Assembly (NCBI GenBank): GCA_019638495.1
Contig: JAHBTQ010000001.1
Coordinates: 248,001 to 312,000, forward strand
DNA from: Taibaiella sp.
GTDB lineage: Bacteria > Bacteroidota > Bacteroidia > Chitinophagales > Chitinophagaceae
DNA: 64,000 bases
Direction: 5' to 3'
This document shows positions 1-7,464 of the stretch, piece by piece. The position numbers and the translations under genes are program-made. Within the stretch, counting starts at the first letter, position 1. The number at the start of each line of letters is the position of its first letter. The notes beneath the pieces are model-generated. The model saw nothing but the letters and a program-made list of their open reading frames with translations. It ran no database searches and was not told where the DNA came from.

Positions 1-650
1 TCGTGCTGCAGTACACTGTAATGCTGCTCACCGTCAAACAGAAGCTGCTCGTAAACCTCGTCTGAAAGAATAAATATCTCCGTTCCGCGAACCGCAGCCG
101 CCAGTTCGTCCCAGTCTTGCTTTGTCCATATAGCACCGGTGGGATTGTGAGGTGTGTTTACGATAATAGCCTTTGTCTTAGGTGTTATTGCGTCACGCAC
201 CTGCTGCCAGTCTACCGTAAACGAGGGCGCTTGCAGCGACACCACCACCGCTTTTGCGCCATTCATTTCTATGTTGGGAATATAGCTGTCGTAAGCGGGC
301 TCCAGCACTATTACTTCATCGCCGGGCGAGAGTATTGCGGTGAAAGCCGTGTAAATGGCATAGGTAGCTCCGGGAGTTATGGTCACTTCCGTATCGGGGT
401 CGACTGTCACATTGTACCTCCGCTTAAAGCTCTCCGCTATCTGCCGTTTCAGCGCGGGCAATCCCGCCATGGGCGCATATTGATTAAACCCACCTGCCGC
501 TGCCTGCCCAAGCGCATCGGAAAGACGTTCATCTATATGAAAATCAGGAAAGCCCTGCGAAAGATTGATAGCGTTGTGTTGCTGCGCCATTGCGCTCATC
601 ACAGTGAATATGGTAGTGCCGGCGGCAGAGTGCTTTTCGGGAATATGCAT
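1..650 (-). CDS. ybdL: Methionine aminotransferase (YbdL-like), 3' part outside window
   Basis: Pyridoxal-phosphate, fold type I aminotransferase of the class I/II family. The visible 216 N-terminal residues begin MHIPEKHSAAGTTIFTVMSA and carry the INLSQGFPDF motif, the NQYAPMAGLPAL segment and NTPHNPTGAIW, closely matching what I recall of E. coli YbdL, which transaminates methionine to its 2-oxo acid. The PLP-binding lysine lies beyond the window edge, so completeness cannot be judged. The start at 650 is the ATG before the conserved region. It is divergent from the SRPBCC gene at 728. A kynurenine or glutamine transaminase of the same family is the main alternative. Family assignment is strong; the substrate is inferred. 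Confidence 0.85.
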   Translation of the reverse strand, partial: MHIPEKHSAAGTTIFTVMSAMAQQHNAINLSQGFPDFHIDERLSDALGQAAAGGFNQYAPMAGLPALKRQIAESFKRRYNVTVDPDTEVTITPGATYAIYTAFTAILSPGDEVIVLEPAYDSYIPNIEMNGAKAVVVSLQAPSFTVDWQQVRDAITPKTKAIIVNTPHNPTGAIWTKQDWDELAAAVRGTEIFILSDEVYEQLLFDGEQHYSVLQH

Positions 651-681
651 ACTGCAATATAACAAAAGCAGGAAACCTGCA

Positions 682-712
682 ATTGCAACAACACTCATTG
701 GTCGTAAATTTG
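682..712 (+). promoter_or_regulatory. Bacteroidota-type promoter of the SRPBCC gene
   Basis: ATTG (682-685), 19 bases, then TAAATTTG (705-712), a full match to the Bacteroidota -33/-7 pattern. The ATG at 728 lies 16 bases after the -7 box. An in-frame ATG at 683 falls inside the -33 element, which argues against that longer start. Confidence 0.6.
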
Positions 713-727
713 AACAAAGCCAGTATC

Positions 728-1195
728 ATGAAAGACTACGCACTTACCATCATCGCCAAGCTACAGATTAGCAAACCTCCTCACGACGTTTATGAGGCCA
801 TTGCAGACCCTGAAAAGATGAAGAATTACTTCATTGCCGCGAGCACGGGTCTCATGGAAGAGGCAAAACATCTTTCATGGCGCTTCCCGGAGTTTGACAT
901 GGACGTTCCGGTGCGCGTGGGGAAGATGGAACGACATAGTTACATCTCCTACTACTGGGACAACGCTGACAAGGAGCTGCTTGTAGAAATGACACTGGAA
1001 CACCGCGACAGCAACGCCACACTCGTGACCGTTACAGAAAAAGGCATGGATAATAACGAAGCTGGCATAAAGTGGCTAAAAAGCAATACCGAAGGCTGGG
1101 CAAACTTTCTTGCGTGCCTGAAAGCATATCTTGAGTATGGCATCAATCTACGCAAGGGCGCGTTCGACTTTATGCGACAGGAAGTAGCGGGGTAA
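728..1195 (+). CDS. SRPBCC (START/AHSA1-like) domain protein
   Basis: 155-residue cytosolic protein of the SRPBCC fold, a helix-grip domain that usually binds hydrophobic ligands or acts on them. The sequence shows the typical opening, a beta strand (LTIIAKLQISKPPHDVYEAI) followed by a helix and the ADPEKMKNYF segment. Later there is a WKSN-type region (IKWLKSNTEGWANFLACLKAYLEYG) that forms the long C-terminal helix. No signal peptide is present. I place the start at 728 rather than 683 because of the promoter position. It is convergent with the hicBA pair, with 8 bases between the stops. No specific ligand can be named. Confidence 0.75.
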   Translation: MKDYALTIIAKLQISKPPHDVYEAIADPEKMKNYFIAASTGLMEEAKHLSWRFPEFDMDVPVRVGKMERHSYISYYWDNADKELLVEMTLEHRDSNATLVTVTEKGMDNNEAGIKWLKSNTEGWANFLACLKAYLEYGINLRKGAFDFMRQEVAG

Positions 1196-1203
1196 GAAAC
1201 ATG

Positions 1204-1449
1204 CTAGTGTCCAAACAAAAGTCTTACCAACTCATCTTTTGGAATAGCGAAGTGCGCAGAGACTTCAGATAAGATAGCAGATCAAGTCCCAATTTTTAAT
1301 GGAACATGGTCGGGCACTGTAACATGATGTTGCCCTTTTTGCGTGGTAGTGAGACGTATGTGACTGCCTACTTGTCGTGCCTGCGAGTACCCAAGTTTTC
1401 TGAGAGAAACTGCTAAGTCTCTTCCGGTTAAATCCCTTGGAATTTTCAT
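1204..1449 (-). pseudogene. hicA: hicA-like mRNA interferase toxin, interrupted by an internal TGA
   Basis: Reading from the ATG at 1449-1447 gives MKIPRDLTGRDLAVSLRKLG then GSHIRLTT with the catalytic histidine (H30) of the HicA double-stranded-RNA-binding-like fold, and VPLKIGT. A TGA at 1284-1282 then stops the frame after 55 residues. The same frame continues past the stop with SAILSEVSAHFAIPKDELVR and ends at a TAG at 1206-1204. In intact HicA proteins the KIGT motif is normally followed by leucine, so a single TTA or TTG to TGA change explains the break. The ATG overlaps the hicB stop (ATGA at 1449-1446), so the two were translationally coupled. The truncated product lacks the last helix and is probably inactive; partial activity cannot be excluded. 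Confidence 0.85.
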
Positions 1450-1655
1450 GCCGCAAATACTTCATCCTTTACCAAATGAAGACGTATCATCCTTGGTTTG
1501 GTGTCTGTGTCGTCAAAATGACAGTGTACAGCCTCACGAACTGCTTGGCGTAGGTCTTCCATCGATTCAGCTTGTGTAAAAATTGCTGCACCCAGAGCTT
1601 TTGCAATATAGCCCCCTTCGTCACTCTCTTCTACAACAAAAATGATTTCTTCCAT
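1446..1655 (-). CDS. hicB: HicB-family antitoxin (short form)
   Basis: 69-residue HicB-like antitoxin with a partial RNase H-like fold. The start MEEIIFVVEESDEGGYIAKA and the GAAIFTQAESMEDLRQAVRE segment match the family: two strands, a Gly-Tyr turn, then the helix that follows the 'GDT'-like element. There is no C-terminal DNA-binding domain, as in many short HicB proteins. I chose the ATG at 1655 over one at 1697 because the family starts here and a -7 element lies just upstream. It sits upstream of and overlaps the broken hicA. It would neutralise HicA and repress the operon by family knowledge; here the partner appears inactivated. Confidence 0.8.
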   Translation of the reverse strand: MEEIIFVVEESDEGGYIAKALGAAIFTQAESMEDLRQAVREAVHCHFDDTDTKPRMIRLHLVKDEVFAA

Positions 1656-1668
1656 ACGGCCCTTTTTA

Positions 1669-1676
1669 CAAATATA
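1669..1676 (-). promoter_or_regulatory. -7 box of hicBA
   Basis: TATATTTG on the minus strand, a perfect TAnnTTTG, 13 bases before the hicB ATG at 1655. No clear -33 TTTG was found at the expected distance. Confidence 0.45.
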
Positions 1677-1696
1677 CCGAATCCTATAGGATAACA

Positions 1697-3079
1697 CTAG
1701 TGCTTAAACAACCTGAAGATATCCAGGCCGTTGGCATACACCATCAGCGTCAGCAGCAGCACAAGACCTACGGTTGTTGCACGTTCCATTACCTTCTCAC
1801 TTACCTGTTTGCCGGTTATTATTTCCCACAGCAGGAAGATGACATAACCGCCATCCAGACCGGGAATAGGCAGCAGGTTCATGAACGCAAGGATAATAGA
1901 GATGAATGCCGTCAGCATCAGGAACTTCTGCATGTCGAACTCTGCAGGGAATATCTTGCCGAAGCTGATAATGCCACCCAGGCTTTCGTTTGCCTTCACT
2001 TCCTTCGATGTGAATATCATCTTAAACTGGCGGATGTAATTACCGAACTGTTCGAATGTGTAGGTAAAGCCCTTACCCACAGCCTGAACCGGATTGTACT
2101 TGATCTCTTCCAGCTTGAAGTACCGCTCCAGGTCACCATTGGGACGGAAGCCCAGTATTTTGTTTTCCGGCACGGTACCACTGAGCGTTACCGGTTGATT
2201 GCCTCGTATTACAGTAAGCGTAATTGGCTGTCCTGCGAGTGAGCGCTTAATGCTGTCATATTGATCGAAGAATGGAGCGCTCATACCATTCACGGCTACA
2301 ATACTATCGTTCTTAAGGAGACCCATTTTCTCTGCGGCTGTGCCCTTCTCTACTTCGTCTACCACTACCGGCACGCGTGCTGCTATGAAGGAGCCCTTGG
2401 TTCCGGTGATGATGGAATGTACGGTACCTTCCTTTATGGGTATATCAACCCGTTGTCCGTCACGCTCCACCTGTATCGACTTTGCCTCTTCCAGCACTAT
2501 TGAAGACACGATCTTGTCAAACTTAGTCACAGGCTGCCCACCTACAGACAGCACCTTATCGCCATTGCGCAGGCCCAGCGACTGTGCTGTGCTATCCACC
2601 ATTATGCCATACTTCGCATTCTGCACAGGCAGGTATTGCTCGCCATAGATGCCAAACACGGCGATGTAAATAAGAATAGCTACAACTACGTTTACGATGA
2701 TGCCACCGAGCATTATGAACAGGCGTTGCCAGGCTTTCTTGCTACGATATTCCCATGGCTGAGGTGGGAGCGCCATTTGCTCTTTGTCCATACTTTCGTC
2801 CACCATGCCCGCTATTTTTACATAGCCTCCTAATGGGAACCAACCGATTCCATATTCGGTTCCATTCTTCACCTTCTTGAAAAGAGAGAAATTGAGCAGA
2901 CCCGAAAACGGGAACAAGAAGTCGAAGAACAGGTAAAACTTCTCTACGCGTGTCTTAAAAAGACGGGCAAAAAAGAAATGTCCGAACTCATGCAACACTA
3001 TTAGCAGCGAGAGGCCTACAAAAAGCTGTATCACCTTCATCCCGGTGCCGGACATCAAAAGAAGAAAATCTGAATGCAT
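1697..3079 (-). CDS. rseP: RseP-type site-2 zinc metalloprotease
   Basis: 460-residue inner-membrane protease of family M50 that cleaves transmembrane segments of regulatory proteins, classically anti-sigma factors. The first membrane helix carries the zinc motif HEFGH (residues 30-34). PDZ-like regions fill the middle (around NGDKVLSVGGQPVTKFD and KNDSIVAVNGMSAPFFDQ, suggesting two tandem PDZ domains). The third zinc ligand lies in the C-terminal LLPIPGLDGG motif, with two membrane helices around it. Methionines at residues 1, 9 and 14 are all possible starts; 3079 is the longest. It lies downstream of dxr in the same direction, an arrangement common in bacteria. Confidence 0.93.
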   Translation of the reverse strand: MHSDFLLLMSGTGMKVIQLFVGLSLLIVLHEFGHFFFARLFKTRVEKFYLFFDFLFPFSGLLNFSLFKKVKNGTEYGIGWFPLGGYVKIAGMVDESMDKEQMALPPQPWEYRSKKAWQRLFIMLGGIIVNVVVAILIYIAVFGIYGEQYLPVQNAKYGIMVDSTAQSLGLRNGDKVLSVGGQPVTKFDKIVSSIVLEEAKSIQVERDGQRVDIPIKEGTVHSIITGTKGSFIAARVPVVVDEVEKGTAAEKMGLLKNDSIVAVNGMSAPFFDQYDSIKRSLAGQPITLTVIRGNQPVTLSGTVPENKILGFRPNGDLERYFKLEEIKYNPVQAVGKGFTYTFEQFGNYIRQFKMIFTSKEVKANESLGGIISFGKIFPAEFDMQKFLMLTAFISIILAFMNLLPIPGLDGGYVIFLLWEIITGKQVSEKVMERATTVGLVLLLTLMVYANGLDIFRLFKH

Positions 3080-3137
3080 TATATGGTCAAATGTTATAAG
3101 TATGTGCTAAGATAAGAGCCTTAATTACCTGGGGCGA

Positions 3138-4307
3138 TTAGTACATGGAAAGCTGGCTCTTTTTTACAAATTCAGTGGCAATCTCGCGTGCCTCAATGTC
3201 GCTGGAAATGCAATCCTCAAGCTGAGGATGCTCTATAAATGAAACGCTTTGCAACGTCTTTTCTATCATATCGCTCATTTCAAGAAATCCCACCCTGTTT
3301 TGCAAAAATGCGGTGACCATCACCTCATTCGCAGCATTTAGTACACATGGCGCATTGCCGCCACGTTCCATTGCTTCGCGGGCTATGCTCAGGTTTCGGA
3401 AAGTTTTGTAATCAACCGGCTCAAAAGATAGTTTTGAATGCTCCTTGAAGTCTACGCGTTTAAAAGTATTTGGTATTCGCTGCGGATAGGCCAATGCGTA
3501 CTGAATGGGCAGCTTCATGTCCGGAAGTCCCATCTGGGCCTTTACAGACCCGTCAGTAAACTGCACCATGCTATGAATGATAGACTGGGGATGAACGATA
3601 ACATCAACCTGCTCATTGGTAAGGTTAAACATCCACTTTGCCTCTATCATCTCCAATCCCTTATTCATAAGCGTGGCGCTGTCAATGGAAATTTTAGCCC
3701 CCATACTCCAATTGGGATGTTGCAAGGCATGCGAAGCCTTTACGTTTACCAGGTAATTGGGCTTCCTACCCAGAAACGGTCCACCGGAAGCTGTGAGTAT
3801 TACTTTTTCTATTGTCTCAGGCTGCTCACCTACCAGGCATTGGAAAATGGCAGAGTGCTCACTATCCACAGGAATGATCGCAGCGTTCTTTTCAGCCGCC
3901 CGCTTCATTACTATTTCTCCAGCCACTACCAGCGTTTCTTTGTTGGCTAATGCTACTCGTTTTCCGGCGTCAACTGCCGCCAGAGTGGAGCGTAGCCCTG
4001 CAAAACCGACTATGGCTGCCACAACTATGTCTACCGCGTCAGACTGTACAGCTTCCACCAATGCCTGCTCACCACTCAGCACCTTAATCTGCAGCATCAA
4101 CAGCGCATCTTTCACCTCTTTGTACTTTGTCTCGTCGGTTATCACCACCACAGATGGCTTAAACGCACGCGCCTGTTCTATTACCAGCTTGCTGTTGCTA
4201 TGTGCGCTCAGCACCTCTACACGGAACAATGAGGGGTTGGCCTGGACCACCTCCAGGGCCTGCGTCCCTATTGAACCCGTAGAACCTAATATTGCTAAAC
4301 GCTGCAT
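3138..4307 (-). CDS. dxr: 1-deoxy-D-xylulose 5-phosphate reductoisomerase
   Basis: 389-residue cytosolic enzyme that converts DXP to 2-C-methyl-D-erythritol 4-phosphate with NADPH, the second step of the MEP isoprenoid pathway. The N-terminal Rossmann motif is LGSTGSIGTQALEVV. The metal-binding and substrate segment IIPVDSEHSAIFQCL and the ILTASGGPF motif are present, followed by WSMGAKISIDSATLMNKGLE and VHPQSIIHSMVQF. The length matches the family. It is upstream of rseP with 58 bases between, probably in one transcript. The pathway is also represented by ispG at 44269-46257. Confidence 0.97.
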   Translation of the reverse strand: MQRLAILGSTGSIGTQALEVVQANPSLFRVEVLSAHSNSKLVIEQARAFKPSVVVITDETKYKEVKDALLMLQIKVLSGEQALVEAVQSDAVDIVVAAIVGFAGLRSTLAAVDAGKRVALANKETLVVAGEIVMKRAAEKNAAIIPVDSEHSAIFQCLVGEQPETIEKVILTASGGPFLGRKPNYLVNVKASHALQHPNWSMGAKISIDSATLMNKGLEMIEAKWMFNLTNEQVDVIVHPQSIIHSMVQFTDGSVKAQMGLPDMKLPIQYALAYPQRIPNTFKRVDFKEHSKLSFEPVDYKTFRNLSIAREAMERGGNAPCVLNAANEVMVTAFLQNRVGFLEMSDMIEKTLQSVSFIEHPQLEDCISSDIEAREIATEFVKKSQLSMY

Positions 4308-4324
4308 ACCTTCCTATTTGTGCC

Positions 4325-4332
4325 CAAAGATA
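4325..4332 (-). promoter_or_regulatory. -7 box of dxr-rseP
   Basis: TATCTTTG on the minus strand, matching TAnnTTTG, 17 bases before the dxr ATG at 4307. No good -33 match was found. Confidence 0.4.
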
Positions 4333-4417
4333 TTAAAAACAGTAGCCCGAAAAGTTAAAATGACGTTGCCGCCGGCATATGCAGCATCAATGTCCTGAAA
4401 CCTATTCACATATGCCA

Positions 4418-4425
4418 TAACTTTG
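4418..4425 (+). promoter_or_regulatory. -7 box of tatC-rpiB
   Basis: TAACTTTG, matching TAnnTTTG, 19 bases before the TTG at 4445, supporting that TTG as the tatC start rather than the internal ATG near 4499. Confidence 0.4.
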
Positions 4426-4444
4426 CGGCCTAATTCCGGGTTCC

Positions 4445-5311
4445 TTGGGCCTTCTTGACAAATTCCTGAATAACAGAAATAGCAATCCAAACGGCGAAAT
4501 GAACTTCCTCGACCATATCGAGGAGCTTCGTTGGCACATTGTTCGCAGCGCTATCGCCATAATGGTTGGCGCCATACTGGTCTTCTGGAAAGTAGAGTGG
4601 ATCTTCGACCGTATCATAATGGGCCCGGCGCACAAGAATTTCATTTCCTACCGTGCATTTTGCGCTCTGGGGCGCCTGCTTCACTCAGACGACTTCTGCA
4701 TGAAGGAGATAAAAATGAAGTTTCAGAACAATGCTGTTACCGGCCAGTTTATGATGGGCCTTTCGGTATCAGTGATGCTGGGATTCGTCCTGGTATTTCC
4801 GTTTGTCCTCTGGGAACTTTGGAAGTTCATCCGCCCCGCGCTGAAACCCACCGAGCTGAAAATGGCACGGGGCATTGTGTTCTGGTGTTCTACCCTGTTC
4901 TTTGCGGGTGTACTTTTTGCATACTTCATCGTCATTCCATATACCATCCATTTCTTCGGCAACTATGAGTTGAGCCCGTTGTTTGAGAACATCATTACAA
5001 TAGACAACTACTACAACACCCTAAGCAACCTGATACTGGCGCTGGGAGCAGTTTTTGAGCTACCTATTCTTGTTTATTTCCTTACCCGTATCGGCATACT
5101 TACCCCGCAATTCCTGAAAGCGCGCCGCCGTTATGCATTCCTTATACTGTTCATCCTGTCTATGGTCATTGCACCTCCGGATGTCTTCAGCTGCCTGTTG
5201 ATATTTGTACCTTTATATATATTGTTCGAAATTTCAGTGAGCATCAGTGCGCGGGCGCTCAAAGCGCGTCGCATTAAAGAGGCACAGCAACAAAAAAGTA
5301 ATCAATCATAA
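4445..5311 (+). CDS. tatC: Sec-independent protein translocase TatC
   Basis: 288-residue integral inner-membrane receptor of the Tat pathway, which exports folded proteins bearing twin-arginine signals. The N-terminal cytoplasmic motif NFLDHIEELRWHIVRSAIAI includes the conserved HIEELR signal-binding site. Six membrane helices can be followed, with PFVLWELWKFIRPALKP and the late APPDVFS motif. The start is a TTG (reads GLLDKFL), chosen because of the -7 box just upstream; ATG 54 bases further would remove a short hydrophilic lead only. No tatA/B gene is in the window. It runs into rpiB with a 3-base gap, an operon. Confidence 0.93.
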   Translation: MGLLDKFLNNRNSNPNGEMNFLDHIEELRWHIVRSAIAIMVGAILVFWKVEWIFDRIIMGPAHKNFISYRAFCALGRLLHSDDFCMKEIKMKFQNNAVTGQFMMGLSVSVMLGFVLVFPFVLWELWKFIRPALKPTELKMARGIVFWCSTLFFAGVLFAYFIVIPYTIHFFGNYELSPLFENIITIDNYYNTLSNLILALGAVFELPILVYFLTRIGILTPQFLKARRRYAFLILFILSMVIAPPDVFSCLLIFVPLYILFEISVSISARALKARRIKEAQQQKSNQS

Positions 5312-5314
5312 AGT

Positions 5315-5764
5315 ATGAGCAACGCTTCATTTGACAAAAGCCGTCCAATAGCTATTGGCTGCGACCATGCTGGTTTTGAGTATAAAGAAAACCTCAAGAA
5401 ATTGTTGAGCACCGCCGGTTGGCAGGTGGAAGACAAGGGCACTTACAGCACAGACAGCACAGATTACCCTGATTATGCGCATCCTGTGGCGGCAATGGTA
5501 GAGGAAGAAAAAGCAGCAGCAGGCATTCTTATATGCGGTAGCGGAAATGGCGTATGCATGACCGCTAACAAACATAAAGGTATTCGCGCCGCGCTATGCT
5601 GGACCGAAGAGTTGGCCTCACTTGCCCGCCAGCACAATAATGCCAATGTGCTTTGCATACCTGCTCGCTTCGTTGACTATATGACCGCCGAGCTCATGGT
5701 AAATACATTCCTTTCAACCCCGTTTGAGGGCGGAAGGCACGAAAAACGCGTTAATAAGATCTGA
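5315..5764 (+). CDS. rpiB: Ribose 5-phosphate isomerase B
   Basis: 149-residue cytosolic enzyme interconverting ribose 5-phosphate and ribulose 5-phosphate in the pentose phosphate pathway. The diagnostic motifs are GCDHAGFEYK at the N terminus, the TDYPDYA segment, and ILICGSGNGVCMTANK. In many RpiB proteins the last motif supplies the catalytic cysteine as GTGxG; the cysteine at ICGSG is visible here. WTEELASLARQHNNANVLC completes the family pattern. It follows tatC by 3 bases and ends in a strong intrinsic terminator. Confidence 0.95.
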   Translation: MSNASFDKSRPIAIGCDHAGFEYKENLKKLLSTAGWQVEDKGTYSTDSTDYPDYAHPVAAMVEEEKAAAGILICGSGNGVCMTANKHKGIRAALCWTEELASLARQHNNANVLCIPARFVDYMTAELMVNTFLSTPFEGGRHEKRVNKI

Positions 5765-5793
5765 TAACGTGAGCGAAACACGACTGAAAATAG

Positions 5794-5818
5794 AAATGCC
5801 CCCGGCTCGGGGGCATTT
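5794..5818 (+). terminator. Intrinsic terminator after tatC-rpiB
   Basis: Ten-base-pair stem AAATGCCCCC (5794-5803) / GGGGGCATTT (5809-5818) with a five-base loop, ending in a T run. It lies between two convergent genes and may serve both. Confidence 0.8.
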
Positions 5819-5841
5819 TCAATTAAATATGGCTCCAAAGA

Positions 5842-6396
5842 CTACTTGTTCCAGATAGAAGGGTCACTACCCGTTATAGCCTGGTTGTAGCCGAAGTCAT
5901 TTACTTTTTGTGTAGCTGTGTCTATTACCTGGTAGCGAGCTTCAATATGCCCATACTGTCCATAGGTAACATTGGATACGAACTGTGCAACACCAAAAAT
6001 CACTTTACCCTCATACTGTTGGTTAGGAATGTAGAGCGAATCGCCTTGAACAGTGGCCCTGATGGGGGTGCGGAAGTAGTTGTAGAAATTCTTGATAACA
6101 ACATCAGTAACCAGTGTTGCAGGCTCTATGCTTATCGGGTATTGGGCTGCCAGCGTTACGCTTCCTTTTTCAAACACAGTCCAGTTACCAATGAATTTAT
6201 CACGGGCCACCTTTTCACAGTTAGACCCCTCATATCCGGATGGACAGGTACAAGCTCCGTCGTTACATACTCCACCATTAGCACAGGTAATTGTCTTGCA
6301 CTTATCTTGGTTGCAGGACGAGGTATAAACTACCGTACAAAAAGCAGCAACTGTAGCCAGGGACGAGAGAACAATAGCCTTAAAAGGAAATTTCAT
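5842..6396 (-). CDS. Lipoprotein with an EGF-like module
   Basis: 184 residues. The N terminus is a signal peptide with a lipobox-like end (VYTSSCNQ, cysteine 28), so the mature protein should be lipidated. Directly after it comes a compact six-cysteine EGF-like unit (CKTITCANGGVCNDGACTCP, then GYEGSNCEK), an arrangement mostly known from eukaryotic surface proteins but seen in some Bacteroidota lipoproteins. The remaining 120 residues look like a lipocalin-like or beta-sandwich domain (KFIGNWTVFEKGS, then alternating strands) without a name I can give. It stands alone, convergent with rpiB. Function unknown; surface or periplasmic location is inferred. Confidence 0.8.
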   Translation of the reverse strand: MKFPFKAIVLSSLATVAAFCTVVYTSSCNQDKCKTITCANGGVCNDGACTCPSGYEGSNCEKVARDKFIGNWTVFEKGSVTLAAQYPISIEPATLVTDVVIKNFYNYFRTPIRATVQGDSLYIPNQQYEGKVIFGVAQFVSNVTYGQYGHIEARYQVIDTATQKVNDFGYNQAITGSDPSIWNK

Positions 6397-6553
6397 CAGG
6401 ACAAAAATATTTATGCAATCTCAAAAATAATAAATCGGGGGTAAAATACAAGGTACAAGCCACTAAATATCAAAAAGGTGAGATTATTGTGCAACTAAGT
6501 TTGCCAGAGCAATTAGCCCTTAATTAATAACGAAACACAAATAATCAATATTC

Positions 6554-7390
6554 CTATTTCTCTACTGCATCCTTATATGCCTTTATGGCACGGTAAATGG
6601 CTACCGCAACTTCCATCTGTCCCCGCTCAGAATTCAGGTAGGCTTCCTCTTCTATATTAGTAATGAAGCCAATCTCTACCAGCACACCCGGCATGGCACT
6701 GCCTGCCAGCACTTCAAGGCCCTTCTGTTTCACCCCCAGGTCTGCACGGCCTCCAAAGGCAAACTGCTCCTGGATGTGCTTCGCCAGGGTTACACTCCTG
6801 TCCAGAAACGCCTGGCGGTATTGCTCAACTATTATCACGGTTTGGGGATCGTTCTCATTAAGCAGGCCGGGTTCTTCGGTTACATTATCGCCATATTCAC
6901 CTATTGCCTCTTTTTGCTGGCCAGACCGGTGTAATCCCATCACATAGGTTTCTACACCACTACGAGAAGTAGTATGGTGCCGTACCGACTTGTAAATTGG
7001 CTGTTTCACTTTCTTCCCTTTGCGGGTCACTGTCTTGTATCCCTGCAGGGTACGCGTGTAGGTATAGGGCGTGGAGTTGACGTGAATAGCTATAAAAAGA
7101 TCCGCATTCGACTTATTGGCGATTTCGTGCCGTTCCACGAGAGAGGGATATGCGTCTTCGGTGCGGGTATAGACCACGTCCATATTCCGCATACTATCAG
7201 ACAATAATCGACCCAGCTTCAACGTTACCGCAAGAGCGATATCTTTTTCATAAGAAATGGCACCCTGAGCCCCCATGTCTTTCCCCCCATGGCCCGCGTC
7301 CAGGACAACCTTGTTGACCTTCTTGCCCTTAGCGTGCACTGCAGAGTGCGAAAACGCCAGAATTAAGGCCAGTATTGCAATTGCGCGCAT
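6554..7390 (-). CDS. N-acetylmuramoyl-L-alanine amidase (Amidase_3)
   Basis: 278-residue exported zinc amidase that cuts the bond between N-acetylmuramic acid and L-alanine of peptidoglycan, as in cell separation. The signal peptide is residues 1-20 (ending SAVHAKG). The catalytic domain begins VVLDAGHGGKDMGAQG, with the zinc histidine in DAGHGG. YTRTEDAYPSLVERHEIAN, then FIAIHVNSTPY (second histidine) and VLVEIGFITNIEEEAYL (catalytic glutamate) follow in order. An insertion of about 50 residues after HVNSTPY is rich in basic residues, usual for Bacteroidota amidases. It is divergent from lptD, with 74 bases between the starts. Confidence 0.93.
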   Translation of the reverse strand: MRAIAILALILAFSHSAVHAKGKKVNKVVLDAGHGGKDMGAQGAISYEKDIALAVTLKLGRLLSDSMRNMDVVYTRTEDAYPSLVERHEIANKSNADLFIAIHVNSTPYTYTRTLQGYKTVTRKGKKVKQPIYKSVRHHTTSRSGVETYVMGLHRSGQQKEAIGEYGDNVTEEPGLLNENDPQTVIIVEQYRQAFLDRSVTLAKHIQEQFAFGGRADLGVKQKGLEVLAGSAMPGVLVEIGFITNIEEEAYLNSERGQMEVAVAIYRAIKAYKDAVEK

Positions 7391-7448
7391 ATATATGTTT
7401 CACAAAAGATTAAATATACAATTCAGCTAAACGACGCATTCAAATAAT

Positions 7449-7456
7449 TATTTTTG
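7449..7456 (+). promoter_or_regulatory. Possible -7 box of lptD
   Basis: TATTTTTG, matching TAnnTTTG, only eight bases before the ATG at 7465, which would give a nearly leaderless transcript. No -33 element was found. Confidence 0.3.
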
Positions 7457-7464
7457 CTCCGCCC

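Noticed and set aside
1265..1465. 66-codon minus-strand open frame
   Set aside because: Other frame of hicA; the hicA frame has clear family sequence.
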